From: Flavobacteriia bacterium
GTDB lineage: Bacteria > Bacteroidota > Bacteroidia > Flavobacteriales_D > Crocinitomicaceae
Reading direction: 5' to 3'
Assembly (NCBI GenBank): GCA_947455515.1
Contig: CANGOF010000021.1
Span: 1 to 33,170, forward strand
Length of the DNA: 33,170 nucleotides
Positions 7,182-15,618 of this stretch are shown here, in pieces. The position numbers and the translations under genes are program-made. Positions within the stretch are counted from its first letter, which is position 1. The number at the start of each line of letters is the position of its first letter. A model generated the notes under the pieces. That model made no database searches, was not told the origin of the DNA, and saw only the letters and a program-made list of their open reading frames with translations.

Positions 7182-8024
7182 TTATTCTCTGATTTCCATA
7201 TTGTCTATGAGTCGTACCTCGCCTGCGTAGGCTACAATACACATTCTTGCGTGTTCACACCAAGTTTCTTTTAAATTTTCCAAGGTGGTTGGATTTACAA
7301 TTTCTATGTATTCTAATTTTAATTTACTCTGACTTATGGATTCTTCTGCCTTTCTTTTTACTTCGCTTGGCTTCATTTCTCGAGTATTCTTTCTTGCTTC
7401 AATCAATGTATTGAATAAAATCAATGCTTCGATTTTTTGTTCTTCGGTTAGCCTCAGATTCCTGCTGCTTAAGGCTAATCCGGATTCGTTTCTACAGGTT
7501 TCGCAAGGGATAATTTCAATAGGTAAATTAAAATGTTTTACCATAAATTGAATTACAGAAACTTGTTGAAAATCTTTGAGTCCAAAAAACGCTTTGTTAG
7601 GTTTAGTTAACTCAAATAAACGATATACCACTTGGCAGACACCTTGAAAATGCCCAGGGCGAGAATTCCCTTCCATGGTTTGATCCAAAAAACCAAGTTC
7701 TATTCCTGGAAAGTGATAGTCTTTTGTGTATATCTCTGAGGCATTTGGAAAGAATACAAGGTCGCAACCGAGAGAATTTAATAATGCAATATCATGGTTT
7801 TCTGTTTTGGGATAATTTATAAGATCGTCTTGATTTGTAAACTGAGTAGGATTAATAAATACTGAGGTAATCACGAAGTTACATGATTTTTTAGCGGTCG
7901 TAACCAATGATGCGTGTCCTTCATGTAGCGCCCCCATAGTAGGTACTAAGCCTATTGAAAGATTCTCGGATAGTGGTTCTTTAAGTGCAGTAAATAATTC
8001 TGCGAGAGAATATGCTTTAATCAC
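7182..8024 (-). CDS. panC: Pantothenate synthetase (GTG start)
   Basis: A 280-residue cytosolic enzyme that joins pantoate and beta-alanine using ATP through a pantoyl-adenylate. Motifs: P-T-M-G-A-L-H-E-G-H at 28-37 with the HxGH site, N-P-T-Q-F at 58-62, S-R-P-G-H-F-Q-G-V at 121-129, K150/D151/Q153 and S-S-R-N at 186-189 (KMSKS equivalent). The start codon is GTG (8022-8024); it puts P-T-M-G at the usual distance from the N terminus, and no nearby ATG does. Divergent from the GT5-like gene, and upstream of panD in the same direction. Confidence 0.95.
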   Translation of the reverse strand: MIKAYSLAELFTALKEPLSENLSIGLVPTMGALHEGHASLVTTAKKSCNFVITSVFINPTQFTNQDDLINYPKTENHDIALLNSLGCDLVFFPNASEIYTKDYHFPGIELGFLDQTMEGNSRPGHFQGVCQVVYRLFELTKPNKAFFGLKDFQQVSVIQFMVKHFNLPIEIIPCETCRNESGLALSSRNLRLTEEQKIEALILFNTLIEARKNTREMKPSEVKRKAEESISQSKLKLEYIEIVNPTTLENLKETWCEHARMCIVAYAGEVRLIDNMEIRE

Positions 8025-8052
8025 GAAGCGTTTTGTTAGTGTTAATCAAGGA

Positions 8053-8060
8053 CAAAACTA
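8053..8060 (-). promoter_or_regulatory. -7 promoter element for panC
   Basis: TAGTTTTG on the minus strand matches TAnnTTTG, 28 nt before the panC GTG, inside the 101-bp divergent gap shared with the GT5-like gene. No -33 element is obvious, and no exact -7 element is seen for the rightward gene. Confidence 0.45.
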
Positions 8061-8125
8061 TTCTTTTTTAATAAGATTTGGTATTTTTTTTGTAATTTTA
8101 CATACTTATACTATTTATACTTCCT

Positions 8126-8947
8126 ATGGAGAAAAAAAGAATACTTTTTGTATCGCAAGAAATCACCCCGTTTTTACCAAAAACAGAATTGTCTCACACT
8201 GCACGAAAATTACCTCAGGGAATTCAAGATGCAGGGAAAGAAATTCGTGTTTTTACTCCAAAATTTGGTAGTATAAATGAACGTAGACATCAGTTACATG
8301 AAGTGATACGTTTGTCTGGAATGAATTTGATAATTGATGATAAAGATCATCCTTTAATTATTAAAGTTGCGTCAATACCTGCAGCAAGGATGCAAGTTTA
8401 TTTTATTGATAATGAGGAGTATTTTAAACGGAAAAACACTTTAACGGAAGAAGATGGTAGTATGTATGCCGATAACGATGAGCGTTCTATGTTTTTCTGT
8501 AGAGGGGTATTAGAAACTGTAAAGAAATTAGGTTGGCAGCCAGATGTGATTCATTGTCATGGTTGGATGGCTTCATTAATGCCTTTATACATTAAGAAAA
8601 ATTACAATAAAGACCCTCATTTTGCAGACACAAAAGTAGTAGTGAGTTTGTATAATAATGGTTTTGACACATCTTGGGATTCTCGTTTTGCAGATAAATT
8701 AGCATTTGAAGGTTTTGAATCTGATGTAACGGATGGAGTAAAAGATCCTTCTTATTTTAACGTGATGCAAACCTCATTAAAATTTGCGGATGGGGTTACG
8801 ATCGGTAGTGAAGTATTGGATGATAATTCTAAAAAATTATTCGAAGATGCTACCTGCATGAAGTTAGATTATTCTCCTGAAGAACAGCAAGTAAAGGCTC
8901 TTTCTGAGTTTTTTGATCGTGTTATTGAAGACGAAGTTTTAGTGTAA
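8126..8947 (+). CDS. Stand-alone N-terminal glycogen/starch-synthase (GT5) domain protein
   Basis: A 273-residue protein resembling only the N-terminal Rossmann domain of glycogen synthase GlgA, which is normally about 480 residues. The opening I-L-F-V-S-Q-E-I-T-P-F and the H-C-H-G-W-M-A-S-L segment (counterpart of H-D-W-H) identify it. The ADP-glucose motif K-x-G-G is degenerate: K19-T-E-L replaces the two glycines, and the C-terminal GT-B domain that carries catalytic residues is missing. The stop is clean with the next gene 13 nt away, so this is not an obvious frameshift. Catalysis is doubtful; a sugar-binding or regulatory role is possible. It lies upstream of a DUF4270 lipoprotein and glmS. 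Confidence 0.8.
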   Translation: MEKKRILFVSQEITPFLPKTELSHTARKLPQGIQDAGKEIRVFTPKFGSINERRHQLHEVIRLSGMNLIIDDKDHPLIIKVASIPAARMQVYFIDNEEYFKRKNTLTEEDGSMYADNDERSMFFCRGVLETVKKLGWQPDVIHCHGWMASLMPLYIKKNYNKDPHFADTKVVVSLYNNGFDTSWDSRFADKLAFEGFESDVTDGVKDPSYFNVMQTSLKFADGVTIGSEVLDDNSKKLFEDATCMKLDYSPEEQQVKALSEFFDRVIEDEVLV

Positions 8948-8960
8948 TTTTTAAAGTAAG

Positions 8961-10232
8961 TTGAAACATTTAGTTCTTTTTATAGCCTTTCTGCTTTTGT
9001 TGGTTACTTCTTGTAAAAAAGAGGTGTCAAATGCTGGTCTTTCTATATTAAATAAAGATCAAGATGCTTTCGGAAGTGTAGATACATTTTCCTTACGTGT
9101 CGGATCTTTGTACGTCGACACGGTTACTACGACAAATCCCTCTTATTTACTATTAGGGTCTTACGTTGATTCTATATTTGGTAAATACGATGCAAGTTTT
9201 TATGCACAGGTTAGAATTTCAGCATTGAATCCAGATTTTGGTGATTTAACAAAAATCACTATCGATTCATTAGTTTTAGGTATGCGATTTGCGGATTATT
9301 ATGGTAAATTAGATGAGCAAACATTTGAAGTATACGAAATTACAGAAGATTTATTATCAACTAATTCCTATAATACAAAATCTACCGTTTCGGTGAAGTC
9401 AACTAATTTGGTTTTGTCTAACTCATCTAAAATTACACCAAAACCGTTTGGGTATAAATTTCCTGAATTTGTTACTGATACCGTCAGAGATAACGTTCGT
9501 ATTCAATTGAATAAAGATTTAGCGCAACGTTTCATTACCGATTCGAAGACAAATCCTGAAAATTTTGCCTCTATGGATGCTTTTTTAGCATATTTTAAAG
9601 GTTTCCAAGTTAAAGTAAACAATGCCAATCAACAAATTGGAGAAGGAGGCGTGATGTCCTTTGCTTATCCTCCTCAATTAACGATGTATTATAAGTTGGA
9701 TGGCGTTGCAAAGAAATTTTATTTTGAATTAAATTCAAGCGGTGTACGTTTTAATCATGTAGAAACAAATTATGCTGGTACAGAAGTTGAGAAATTAGTT
9801 TTAGGATTAACAACAAATCAAAAAGATTTTTACGCGCAAGCAAATCATGTGAGGGGTACAGTTAGTCTACCTACGATTACTTCAATCCCTTCTAATTCTG
9901 TAATTCATTATGCAAAATTAATTTTACCAGTAGATTATACTAATACTAATCTTTATGCATTGAGTTCAGAGTTATTTGTTTCCATTCCAAATACATTAAC
10001 GGATCCAAATCTTAGGTATATTACCAATGCAGTTTTAGATACTGCATCCCATGGTTATATAGTGGATGTAAGAGATCATTTACAACAAGTCATAACTGGA
10101 AAAAGATTAAATTATAATTTAGTTTTTTCTCCAAAATTTTTCAGCTTAAGTGCTGAAAGAGTACATTTTCTTGGTCCAAATACTACGGGTGATTTCAAGC
10201 CAAGGTTATTAATTAAATATTCAACTTTTTAA
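8961..10232 (+). CDS. DUF4270 outer-surface lipoprotein (TTG start)
   Basis: A 423-residue Bacteroidota-type lipoprotein. The signal sequence M-K-H-L-V-L-F-I-A-F-L is followed by the lipobox V-T-S-C with the lipidated Cys18. The start is TTG at 8961: a TAA lies in frame three codons upstream, so no ATG can serve and the signal peptide fits exactly. The mature part contains the pattern of DUF4270 proteins (strand-rich, V-D-T-x-x-x-x-N-P-S-Y-L-L-L-G-x-Y-x-D-x-x-F-G near the N terminus, and a C-terminal R-L-L-I-K-Y). Function of the family is unknown. It sits 13 nt after the GT5-like gene and 12 nt before glmS. Confidence 0.8.
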   Translation: MKHLVLFIAFLLLLVTSCKKEVSNAGLSILNKDQDAFGSVDTFSLRVGSLYVDTVTTTNPSYLLLGSYVDSIFGKYDASFYAQVRISALNPDFGDLTKITIDSLVLGMRFADYYGKLDEQTFEVYEITEDLLSTNSYNTKSTVSVKSTNLVLSNSSKITPKPFGYKFPEFVTDTVRDNVRIQLNKDLAQRFITDSKTNPENFASMDAFLAYFKGFQVKVNNANQQIGEGGVMSFAYPPQLTMYYKLDGVAKKFYFELNSSGVRFNHVETNYAGTEVEKLVLGLTTNQKDFYAQANHVRGTVSLPTITSIPSNSVIHYAKLILPVDYTNTNLYALSSELFVSIPNTLTDPNLRYITNAVLDTASHGYIVDVRDHLQQVITGKRLNYNLVFSPKFFSLSAERVHFLGPNTTGDFKPRLLIKYSTF

Positions 10233-10244
10233 ATTTCAAATAGT

Positions 10245-12089
10245 ATGTGTGGAATTGTTGCTTATATCGGAAAAAAAGATGCTTACCCTGTGTTAATTAA
10301 GGGATTGTCACGTTTAGAATACAGAGGATATGATAGTGCAGGTATTGCTTTATTAAATGGGACGGATCTTAATTTATATAAAAAACAAGGTAAAGTTGCA
10401 AATTTAGTAGCTTTTGCAGAAGATAAAAATACGAATGGTCACGTTGGAATTGGTCATACTCGTTGGGCAACACATGGCGAACCAAATGATGTGAATTCTC
10501 ATCCTCACTTTTCAATGGATAAACGTATAGCGGTAATTCATAATGGGATTATTGAAAATTACGATACAATAAAAGAAGAACTGATGAATAGAGGATACGT
10601 TTTTCAAAGTGAGACGGACACGGAGGTGTTGGTTCATTTGATTGATGATATTCAAAAAACAGAAAAGACAAGTTTATTTGAGTCTGTTCGTCAAGCTTTG
10701 CAAAGTGTTGTGGGAGCATATGCCTTAGTAGTAATTTCTATTGACAACCCAACCCAATTAATCGCTGCCAGAAAAAGCAGTCCATTAGTTGTTGGTATAG
10801 GGGAAGATAATGAGTTTTTTTTAGCTTCGGATGCGACACCAATAGTTGAATATACCAATCAAGTGGTTTATTTAAATGATGAAGAAATTGCGGTAGTGGA
10901 TGTGAATGAAGGATTGCGAATTACGAATATCAATAATCAAGAGAAAACGCCTTATATTCAAGAATTAGAGATGCATTTGGAAGCCTTAGAAAAAGGTGGA
11001 TATGAGCATTTTATGATGAAAGAAATTTTTGAACAGCCACGTTCAATTCACGATTGTTTTAGAGGTCGATTAAATGCTGCTGAAGGTTTTGTTCAGCTTG
11101 GTGGTTTGAAAGATTTTGAAAATCGTATGTTGAATGCAAGACGTATTGTGTTTGTTGCTTGTGGAACTTCATGGCATGCTTGTCAAGTAGGAGAGTATCT
11201 TATTGAAGATTTGGCACGAATAAACGTAGAAGTTGAATATGCAAGTGAATTTAGATATAGAAATCCAATCATTGGAGAAGGAGATGTAGTTATTGCAGTT
11301 TCTCAGTCTGGAGAAACAGCAGATACATTAGCAGCATTGGAATTAGCAAAATCAAGAGGTGCTACAATATTCGGTATTTGTAATGTAGTAGGATCTTCGA
11401 TTTCTCGTATAACGGATGCCGGTTCTTATACGCATGCTGGGCCAGAAATAGGGGTAGCCTCTACAAAAGCATTTACTGCCCAGGTAACTGTATTGACTCT
11501 TTTAGCTTTACGATTAGCTTCTAAAAAAGATTCTCTAAGCAGAATTAGATTTAGAACTTTACTTTCAGAATTAGAAGCAATTCCAGAGAAAATAAAGCGA
11601 GTACTGGAGAAAAATGAATTAATAAAAGAAATTGCATCGCATTATAAAGATTCAGCAAATGCATTATATTTAGGAAGAGGAAGCTCATTTCCTGTTGCTT
11701 TAGAAGGTGCTTTGAAATTAAAAGAGATTTCTTACATTCACGCAGAAGGTTATCCAGCTGCAGAAATGAAGCATGGACCAATCGCCTTAATTGATGCTGA
11801 AATGCCTGTTTTTGTTATTGCAACTAAAGGAACATCTTACGAAAAAGTAGTGAGTAATATCCAAGAAGTAAAAGCACGTAAAGGTAAAATTGTGGCTATC
11901 GTTACAGAAGGTGATGTTCAAGTAAAAGGTATGGCTGATCACGTGATTGAAATTCCAGATACAGATGAACATTTAGTTCCATTGTTAGCAACAGTACCAT
12001 TACAATTACTTTCATATCATATTGCAGTTATGAGAGGGTGTAATGTGGACCAACCAAGAAATTTAGCGAAATCGGTTACGGTTGAGTAA
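10245..12089 (+). CDS. glmS: Glutamine-fructose-6-phosphate aminotransferase
   Basis: A 614-residue enzyme making glucosamine 6-phosphate from fructose 6-phosphate and glutamine, the first step to UDP-GlcNAc for peptidoglycan and lipid A. The N-terminal glutaminase starts M-C-G-I-V-A-Y-I-G with Cys2 exposed as nucleophile once Met is removed, followed by R-G-Y-D-S-A-G and T-R-W-A-T-H-G. Two SIS sugar isomerase domains follow (C-G-T-S-W-H near 304, S-Q-S-G-E-T-A-D-T near 350) and the C terminus is K-S-V-T-V-E. Full length. Last gene of a three-gene rightward unit; a perfect terminator starts 7 nt after the stop. No glmS ribozyme is seen, as expected in this phylum. Confidence 0.98.
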   Translation: MCGIVAYIGKKDAYPVLIKGLSRLEYRGYDSAGIALLNGTDLNLYKKQGKVANLVAFAEDKNTNGHVGIGHTRWATHGEPNDVNSHPHFSMDKRIAVIHNGIIENYDTIKEELMNRGYVFQSETDTEVLVHLIDDIQKTEKTSLFESVRQALQSVVGAYALVVISIDNPTQLIAARKSSPLVVGIGEDNEFFLASDATPIVEYTNQVVYLNDEEIAVVDVNEGLRITNINNQEKTPYIQELEMHLEALEKGGYEHFMMKEIFEQPRSIHDCFRGRLNAAEGFVQLGGLKDFENRMLNARRIVFVACGTSWHACQVGEYLIEDLARINVEVEYASEFRYRNPIIGEGDVVIAVSQSGETADTLAALELAKSRGATIFGICNVVGSSISRITDAGSYTHAGPEIGVASTKAFTAQVTVLTLLALRLASKKDSLSRIRFRTLLSELEAIPEKIKRVLEKNELIKEIASHYKDSANALYLGRGSSFPVALEGALKLKEISYIHAEGYPAAEMKHGPIALIDAEMPVFVIATKGTSYEKVVSNIQEVKARKGKIVAIVTEGDVQVKGMADHVIEIPDTDEHLVPLLATVPLQLLSYHIAVMRGCNVDQPRNLAKSVTVE

Positions 12090-12095
12090 AAAAAT

Positions 12096-12150
12096 ATTCT
12101 TAAAACAAAAAAAAGGAGCGAATTTCGCTCCTTTTTTTTGTTTTAAGAAT
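12096..12150. terminator. Bidirectional terminator between glmS and phaC
   Basis: A perfect inverted repeat with 27-nt arms (12096-12122 and 12124-12150) around a single base. The GC core is GGAGCG/CGCTCC, flanked by eight A on the left and eight T on the right. Because both flanks are A/T runs it should terminate glmS rightward and phaC leftward. Confidence 0.95.
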
Positions 12151-12164
12151 TTAACTATTTAATA

Positions 12165-13220
12165 TTAATCTCGTTCTTTTAGCCAAGCTGTAACCGCAGG
12201 TGAAAGTTCTTTTTGCGATTTTCCTCCGACAAATACACCAATGTGACCACCCTCAAATTTGTATATCGTTTTGTCTTTTGATCCTACATAATCATTTAGA
12301 GGAATTGTAGCTGATGGCGGTACAAGATGATCGTGAACTGCGTATATATTTAATAAAGGCATTGTTAAATTTTTAAGATCTACTTCTTTATCTCCAATTC
12401 TTAATTCTCCTTTAATTAATTTGTTGTTTTGGTATAAGTCTTCCATAAATTGTAAAAAACATGCTCCAGCTTGGTCTGGACTTTCTGAAATCCACTTCTC
12501 CATACGTAGAAAGTTTAACAATTTAGTTTTGTCTTCCATGGAATTTATTAAACCTGTTGACTTTTGAATTTTCATCATCGGTTTTAACATATCAAAACCA
12601 TCATTTAAAAAGGATCCTGGTATTAAACCATCGTACCCATCCACTAATTTTTTGAAATCCATGTCCTTACTCCATCTGAATAATAACCCTTCATTAATGG
12701 AAAAGTCAATAGGGGTAACATGTGTAACTAAATTTTTTACTTTCTCAGGATGTATAGATGAATAGATAACACTAAACGTACCACCTTGACAAATGCTCAA
12801 AATATTGATTTTATCTACCTTATTTTCTTTTCTAACTACATCCACACAATTATTTATATATCCATTTATATAGTCATCCATTGTAAGAAACTTATCCATT
12901 TTTGTAGGTTTTCCCCAATCAATTAGGTATACATCCAATCCAGCTTCCAACAAGTTTTTAATGTAACTTCTGTCAGGTTGTAAATCTAACATTTGGTAAG
13001 TGTTTACTAAAGCATAAACTATCAAAACAGGAGTTTTGTAGGTTGATTTTGAGTCTCTATTATAACGATATAGTGTTAATTTGTCCTCATTATATACAAC
13101 ATGTTTTGGAGTAGAAGCGATATCTACTTCGTTTATTTCAGCAAGATTTTCAAATCCTTTTAGAAACTTTGTGGTAGTTGTAGTTAATTCTTGTAGTAAA
13201 TTGGCTTGATTTAAGTCCAT
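12165..13220 (-). CDS. phaC: Class III polyhydroxyalkanoate synthase, catalytic subunit
   Basis: A 351-residue alpha/beta-hydrolase-fold enzyme polymerising 3-hydroxyacyl-CoA into intracellular polyester granules. The lipase-like box is L-S-I-C-Q-G-G with nucleophile Cys144; Asp297 (V-H-D-H-L-V-P) and His326 (G-G-H-I-G) complete the triad. The length of about 350 residues and spacing match class III synthases, in which the Allochromatium triad is C149/D302/H331, offset by five here. The box begins with Ser instead of the usual Gly. Its required partner phaE lies 64 nt upstream, separated by a strong hairpin ending 17 nt before this ATG. Substrates are likely short-chain (3-hydroxybutyryl-CoA), judging from phaB and bdhA. 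Confidence 0.92.
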   Translation of the reverse strand: MDLNQANLLQELTTTTTKFLKGFENLAEINEVDIASTPKHVVYNEDKLTLYRYNRDSKSTYKTPVLIVYALVNTYQMLDLQPDRSYIKNLLEAGLDVYLIDWGKPTKMDKFLTMDDYINGYINNCVDVVRKENKVDKINILSICQGGTFSVIYSSIHPEKVKNLVTHVTPIDFSINEGLLFRWSKDMDFKKLVDGYDGLIPGSFLNDGFDMLKPMMKIQKSTGLINSMEDKTKLLNFLRMEKWISESPDQAGACFLQFMEDLYQNNKLIKGELRIGDKEVDLKNLTMPLLNIYAVHDHLVPPSATIPLNDYVGSKDKTIYKFEGGHIGVFVGGKSQKELSPAVTAWLKERD

Positions 13221-13235
13221 ATAAAAAAATGGGAT

Positions 13236-13265
13236 AAAAAAAGGGAAATCTAAATTTCCCTTTTT
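13236..13265 (-). terminator. Hairpin terminator/attenuator between phaE and phaC
   Basis: A 12-bp perfect stem (13238-13249 with 13254-13265) containing GGG/CCC, loop of 4 nt, and seven consecutive T on the minus strand after the CCC. It lies after the phaE stop and only 17 nt before the phaC ATG, so phaC depends on read-through or on a promoter overlapping the hairpin. Confidence 0.8.
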
Positions 13266-13284
13266 ATTAATTTATATTAATGAT

Positions 13285-14643
13285 TTAGACAGTCGCTGTT
13301 TTACGAGTTGTCGTTTTTGCAGGAGCTGGTTTTTCAATAGAAGTTAATTTGCCTTCTAAAGTTTTTACCGTTTTCTTCAAATCGTGAATTGTTTGGTATA
13401 ATTCATTCATTTCAGATTTTACAACTAATGGTAAAGCCTCAATTTTGTTTTCAAATTGAAATTCTAAATTTTTTTTAATATCCAAAGACAAAGTCGTTAA
13501 TTCAGCTTTTAATTTTGAAAATTCATCTGTAGCGAATAGTTGTGTGTAATGTTTTTCATTGATAGCAACCCATTCGTTGAAAAACGGTTGAAAAGTAGAA
13601 GTAAACGTTGTATCTTTTGCTTTTTCAGTTAATAGATTTGCAGCTTCTTTAGAAACATTTTGACCAGTTGTATACAATAAGTACTGCATTTCTGCTAATT
13701 TCATACTATAAACAGAAGCTTTGTCAATGGAAGCTATCGCTAATTCAACATTTTCTTTTTCTTTAGAATCAGTCACTAATTTCATTAATGGAGCAAAAGA
13801 TTCAGTAAAAGAATGTTGTGTGTTTTTAAATGCGTCTGTCAACTTTCCAAAATCACCTGAGAACAATGTTGGAAATTTCTCTGTAAATGTACTCCAATAA
13901 GCTTGAAAATCTTTATTTGTGTTTTTTTGTGTTGTAAAGAAATCTTGCACAAATTTTGTATTGTTTTCTAACAAACTATTTAAGTTGTTTGCAGGAAAAA
14001 ATTGTTGGAATAATTCTTCAGTAATTTTTTTGTACTGAGAAGGATCAAACATGTTTTTTAGAGTATCAGCAGAGAAATTGTTTGATTTGAATGCTGTGAA
14101 GAATGGTTGGTAAAATTCTTGAAGCTTAAAATACAAATTATTCGTGTTGAAAGCATTTGTAAATAAGTCGGATTTAAACATGTTTTTAGGCATAGTTTTG
14201 TTTAGCGACTCAAACGTAGAATTTAATGTGTTTGTCCAAGATTCAAATAAGGTATTCCAAGTAGAATTCATATTTAAAATGTTAGCACTTGTTTCTGTAG
14301 CTGGTTTTCCAAAACTGGATAACGAATTGTACATGTTTAAATTAAAATCAGTCGCTTTTTTGATTGCATCTAATTGTGAAGTGTAAATATTTTTATAAAA
14401 ATCTTCTGTTTTTTCAGTTGTAAAAGCGTCCTTAAATGGAACGTCTATTTTACTATCTGAGGCGATATTTTTAAAAATAGATAGCTGAGATTCCCACCAA
14501 TTTTTATACACTTCTGAAGATTTTTCAAAAGCATTTTCTGATTTCAAAGCTTCTTGCAATTTATTAGCTGTTTCAACAAAAGAATTAATTGCTTTTGTTT
14601 GGGTTTCAACTACTGTATCTAATATTTCTTTGGTATTATTCAT
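13285..14643 (-). CDS. phaE: Class III PHA synthase subunit PhaE
   Basis: A 452-residue, mostly helical, lysine- and asparagine-rich protein of the PhaE type, the non-catalytic subunit needed by class III PhaC. Start chosen at the ATG 14641-14643 (M-N-N-T-K-E-I-L-D); an earlier in-frame ATG at 14688 would add 15 residues reading through the likely promoter. Recognisable are the long amphipathic helices, the conserved A-E-M-Q-Y-L-L-Y-T-T-G region in the C-terminal half, and a final coiled segment (L-K-K-T-V-K-T-L-E-G-K-L) followed by a P/A/K/T-rich tail like phasin tails. Longer than the roughly 360 residues usual for PhaE. Neighbours phaB and phaC make the call firm. Confidence 0.85.
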   Translation of the reverse strand: MNNTKEILDTVVETQTKAINSFVETANKLQEALKSENAFEKSSEVYKNWWESQLSIFKNIASDSKIDVPFKDAFTTEKTEDFYKNIYTSQLDAIKKATDFNLNMYNSLSSFGKPATETSANILNMNSTWNTLFESWTNTLNSTFESLNKTMPKNMFKSDLFTNAFNTNNLYFKLQEFYQPFFTAFKSNNFSADTLKNMFDPSQYKKITEELFQQFFPANNLNSLLENNTKFVQDFFTTQKNTNKDFQAYWSTFTEKFPTLFSGDFGKLTDAFKNTQHSFTESFAPLMKLVTDSKEKENVELAIASIDKASVYSMKLAEMQYLLYTTGQNVSKEAANLLTEKAKDTTFTSTFQPFFNEWVAINEKHYTQLFATDEFSKLKAELTTLSLDIKKNLEFQFENKIEALPLVVKSEMNELYQTIHDLKKTVKTLEGKLTSIEKPAPAKTTTRKTATV

Positions 14644-14674
14644 GTTTTTTATAACTTTTAATTTTATTGCATTA

Positions 14675-14706
14675 CAAATTTCAAGCAATTTATTGGATTT
14701 ACCAAA
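14675..14706 (-). promoter_or_regulatory. Possible phaE promoter
   Basis: On the minus strand TTTG (14703-14706) is followed by 20 nt and GAAATTTG (14675-14682), one base away from TAnnTTTG. It lies in the 102-bp gap between phaB and phaE, 31 nt before the chosen ATG, so phaE may be expressed apart from phaB. Confidence 0.35.
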
Positions 14707-14745
14707 TAAAAATATAGTATTTAGAAAAAATGTTCATAACATAAT

Positions 14746-15489
14746 TTACATGTATAATCCACCATTGATATTTAAACATTGTCCAGTCATATAAGTTGCT
14801 TTAATTAAATAGGATACGCCATTTGCAATATCCTCTGTTTCTCCCAGTTTTGCAGCTGGAATTTTCGCTTTTATACCATCTAATACTTGGATTGGCATTT
14901 CTGCAACCATTTCAGTATTTATAAATCCGGGACAGATACAGTTTACTGTTACTCCATGTTTTGCTGTTTCAAGTGCTAAAGATTTTGAAAATCCAATCAA
15001 CCCAGCTTTTGCAGCAGCATAATTTGTTTGTCCAAAACCGCCTGTTTGACCAATGACCGAGCTAATGTTTATTATTCTACCATACTTTTGTTCAATCATG
15101 TGTGGGATAGCTAATTGACATGTATTAAACACGCTGGATAAATTAGTATCTATCACTTCACTCCACTCCGAAAGTTGCATTTTCCGAAAGGATTTATCTC
15201 TTGTAATACCAGCGTTATTAATTAAAATATCAACGGGGCCAAAATGCTTTATAATTTTATCAAATAACCCTTCGCATTCATTTTTATTCGCAATATTTGA
15301 CTGAATAGCAATGGCGTTACCTCCATTTGAAATAATCTTATTTACTATTTTATTTGCCTCTTCATTATTGCGATTGTAATTTACGACCACATTAAAATTC
15401 GAGTTGCCAAGTTCTAATGAAATGGCAGCACCTATACCTCTCGATCCTCCGGTTACAAGAACGGTTTTTTTTGTCGTTGGATTATTCAT
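14746..15489 (-). CDS. phaB: Acetoacetyl-CoA reductase (PhaB/FabG-type SDR)
   Basis: A 247-residue short-chain dehydrogenase. Nucleotide motif T-G-G-S-R-G-I-G at 13-20, N-N-A-G at 91-94, and the catalytic Ser144, Tyr157 and Lys161 (Y-A-A-A-K). The arginine in the glycine motif and N-Y-N-R after strand 2 favour NADPH. The sequence alone could be the fatty-acid enzyme FabG; position directly upstream of phaE and phaC makes reduction of acetoacetyl-CoA to (R)-3-hydroxybutyryl-CoA the better reading. Divergently transcribed from the PhaJ-like gene across 129 bp. Confidence 0.85.
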   Translation of the reverse strand: MNNPTTKKTVLVTGGSRGIGAAISLELGNSNFNVVVNYNRNNEEANKIVNKIISNGGNAIAIQSNIANKNECEGLFDKIIKHFGPVDILINNAGITRDKSFRKMQLSEWSEVIDTNLSSVFNTCQLAIPHMIEQKYGRIINISSVIGQTGGFGQTNYAAAKAGLIGFSKSLALETAKHGVTVNCICPGFINTEMVAEMPIQVLDGIKAKIPAAKLGETEDIANGVSYLIKATYMTGQCLNINGGLYM

Positions 15490-15618
15490 AGTGCTTTTTA
15501 TTAATTAATGAAACATTAGTTTTGTGTCCCTAAAAATTACGTATAAATATTAAAATAGAAGGGTTATAATTCTAATTTTTTTATTTGTATCTTTCGGTTT
15601 TGTATAAGGAATAAATTA
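15490..15618. promoter_or_regulatory. Divergent control region of the PHA locus
   Basis: This 129-bp AT-rich gap holds promoters for both arms. Near the rightward start TATCTTTC (15588-15595) differs by one base from TAnnTTTG, and AAGGA lies about 10 nt before the PhaJ-like ATG. A palindrome ATTAATTAAT lies at about 15500 beside phaB and could be an operator. No long inverted repeat for a known regulator is recognised, and no regulator gene is in the cluster. Confidence 0.5.

Noticed and set aside
8126-8947. Functional glycogen synthase glgA
   Set aside because: C-terminal catalytic domain is missing and the K-x-G-G motif is altered.
8948-8960. Frameshift joining the GT5 domain to the following gene
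   Set aside because: The next frame starts with a clear lipoprotein signal and has nothing of the GT-B C-terminal domain.
14644-14688. Longer phaE start at 14688
   Set aside because: Adds 15 residues translated through the probable promoter; the internal ATG at 14643 gives the natural N terminus.
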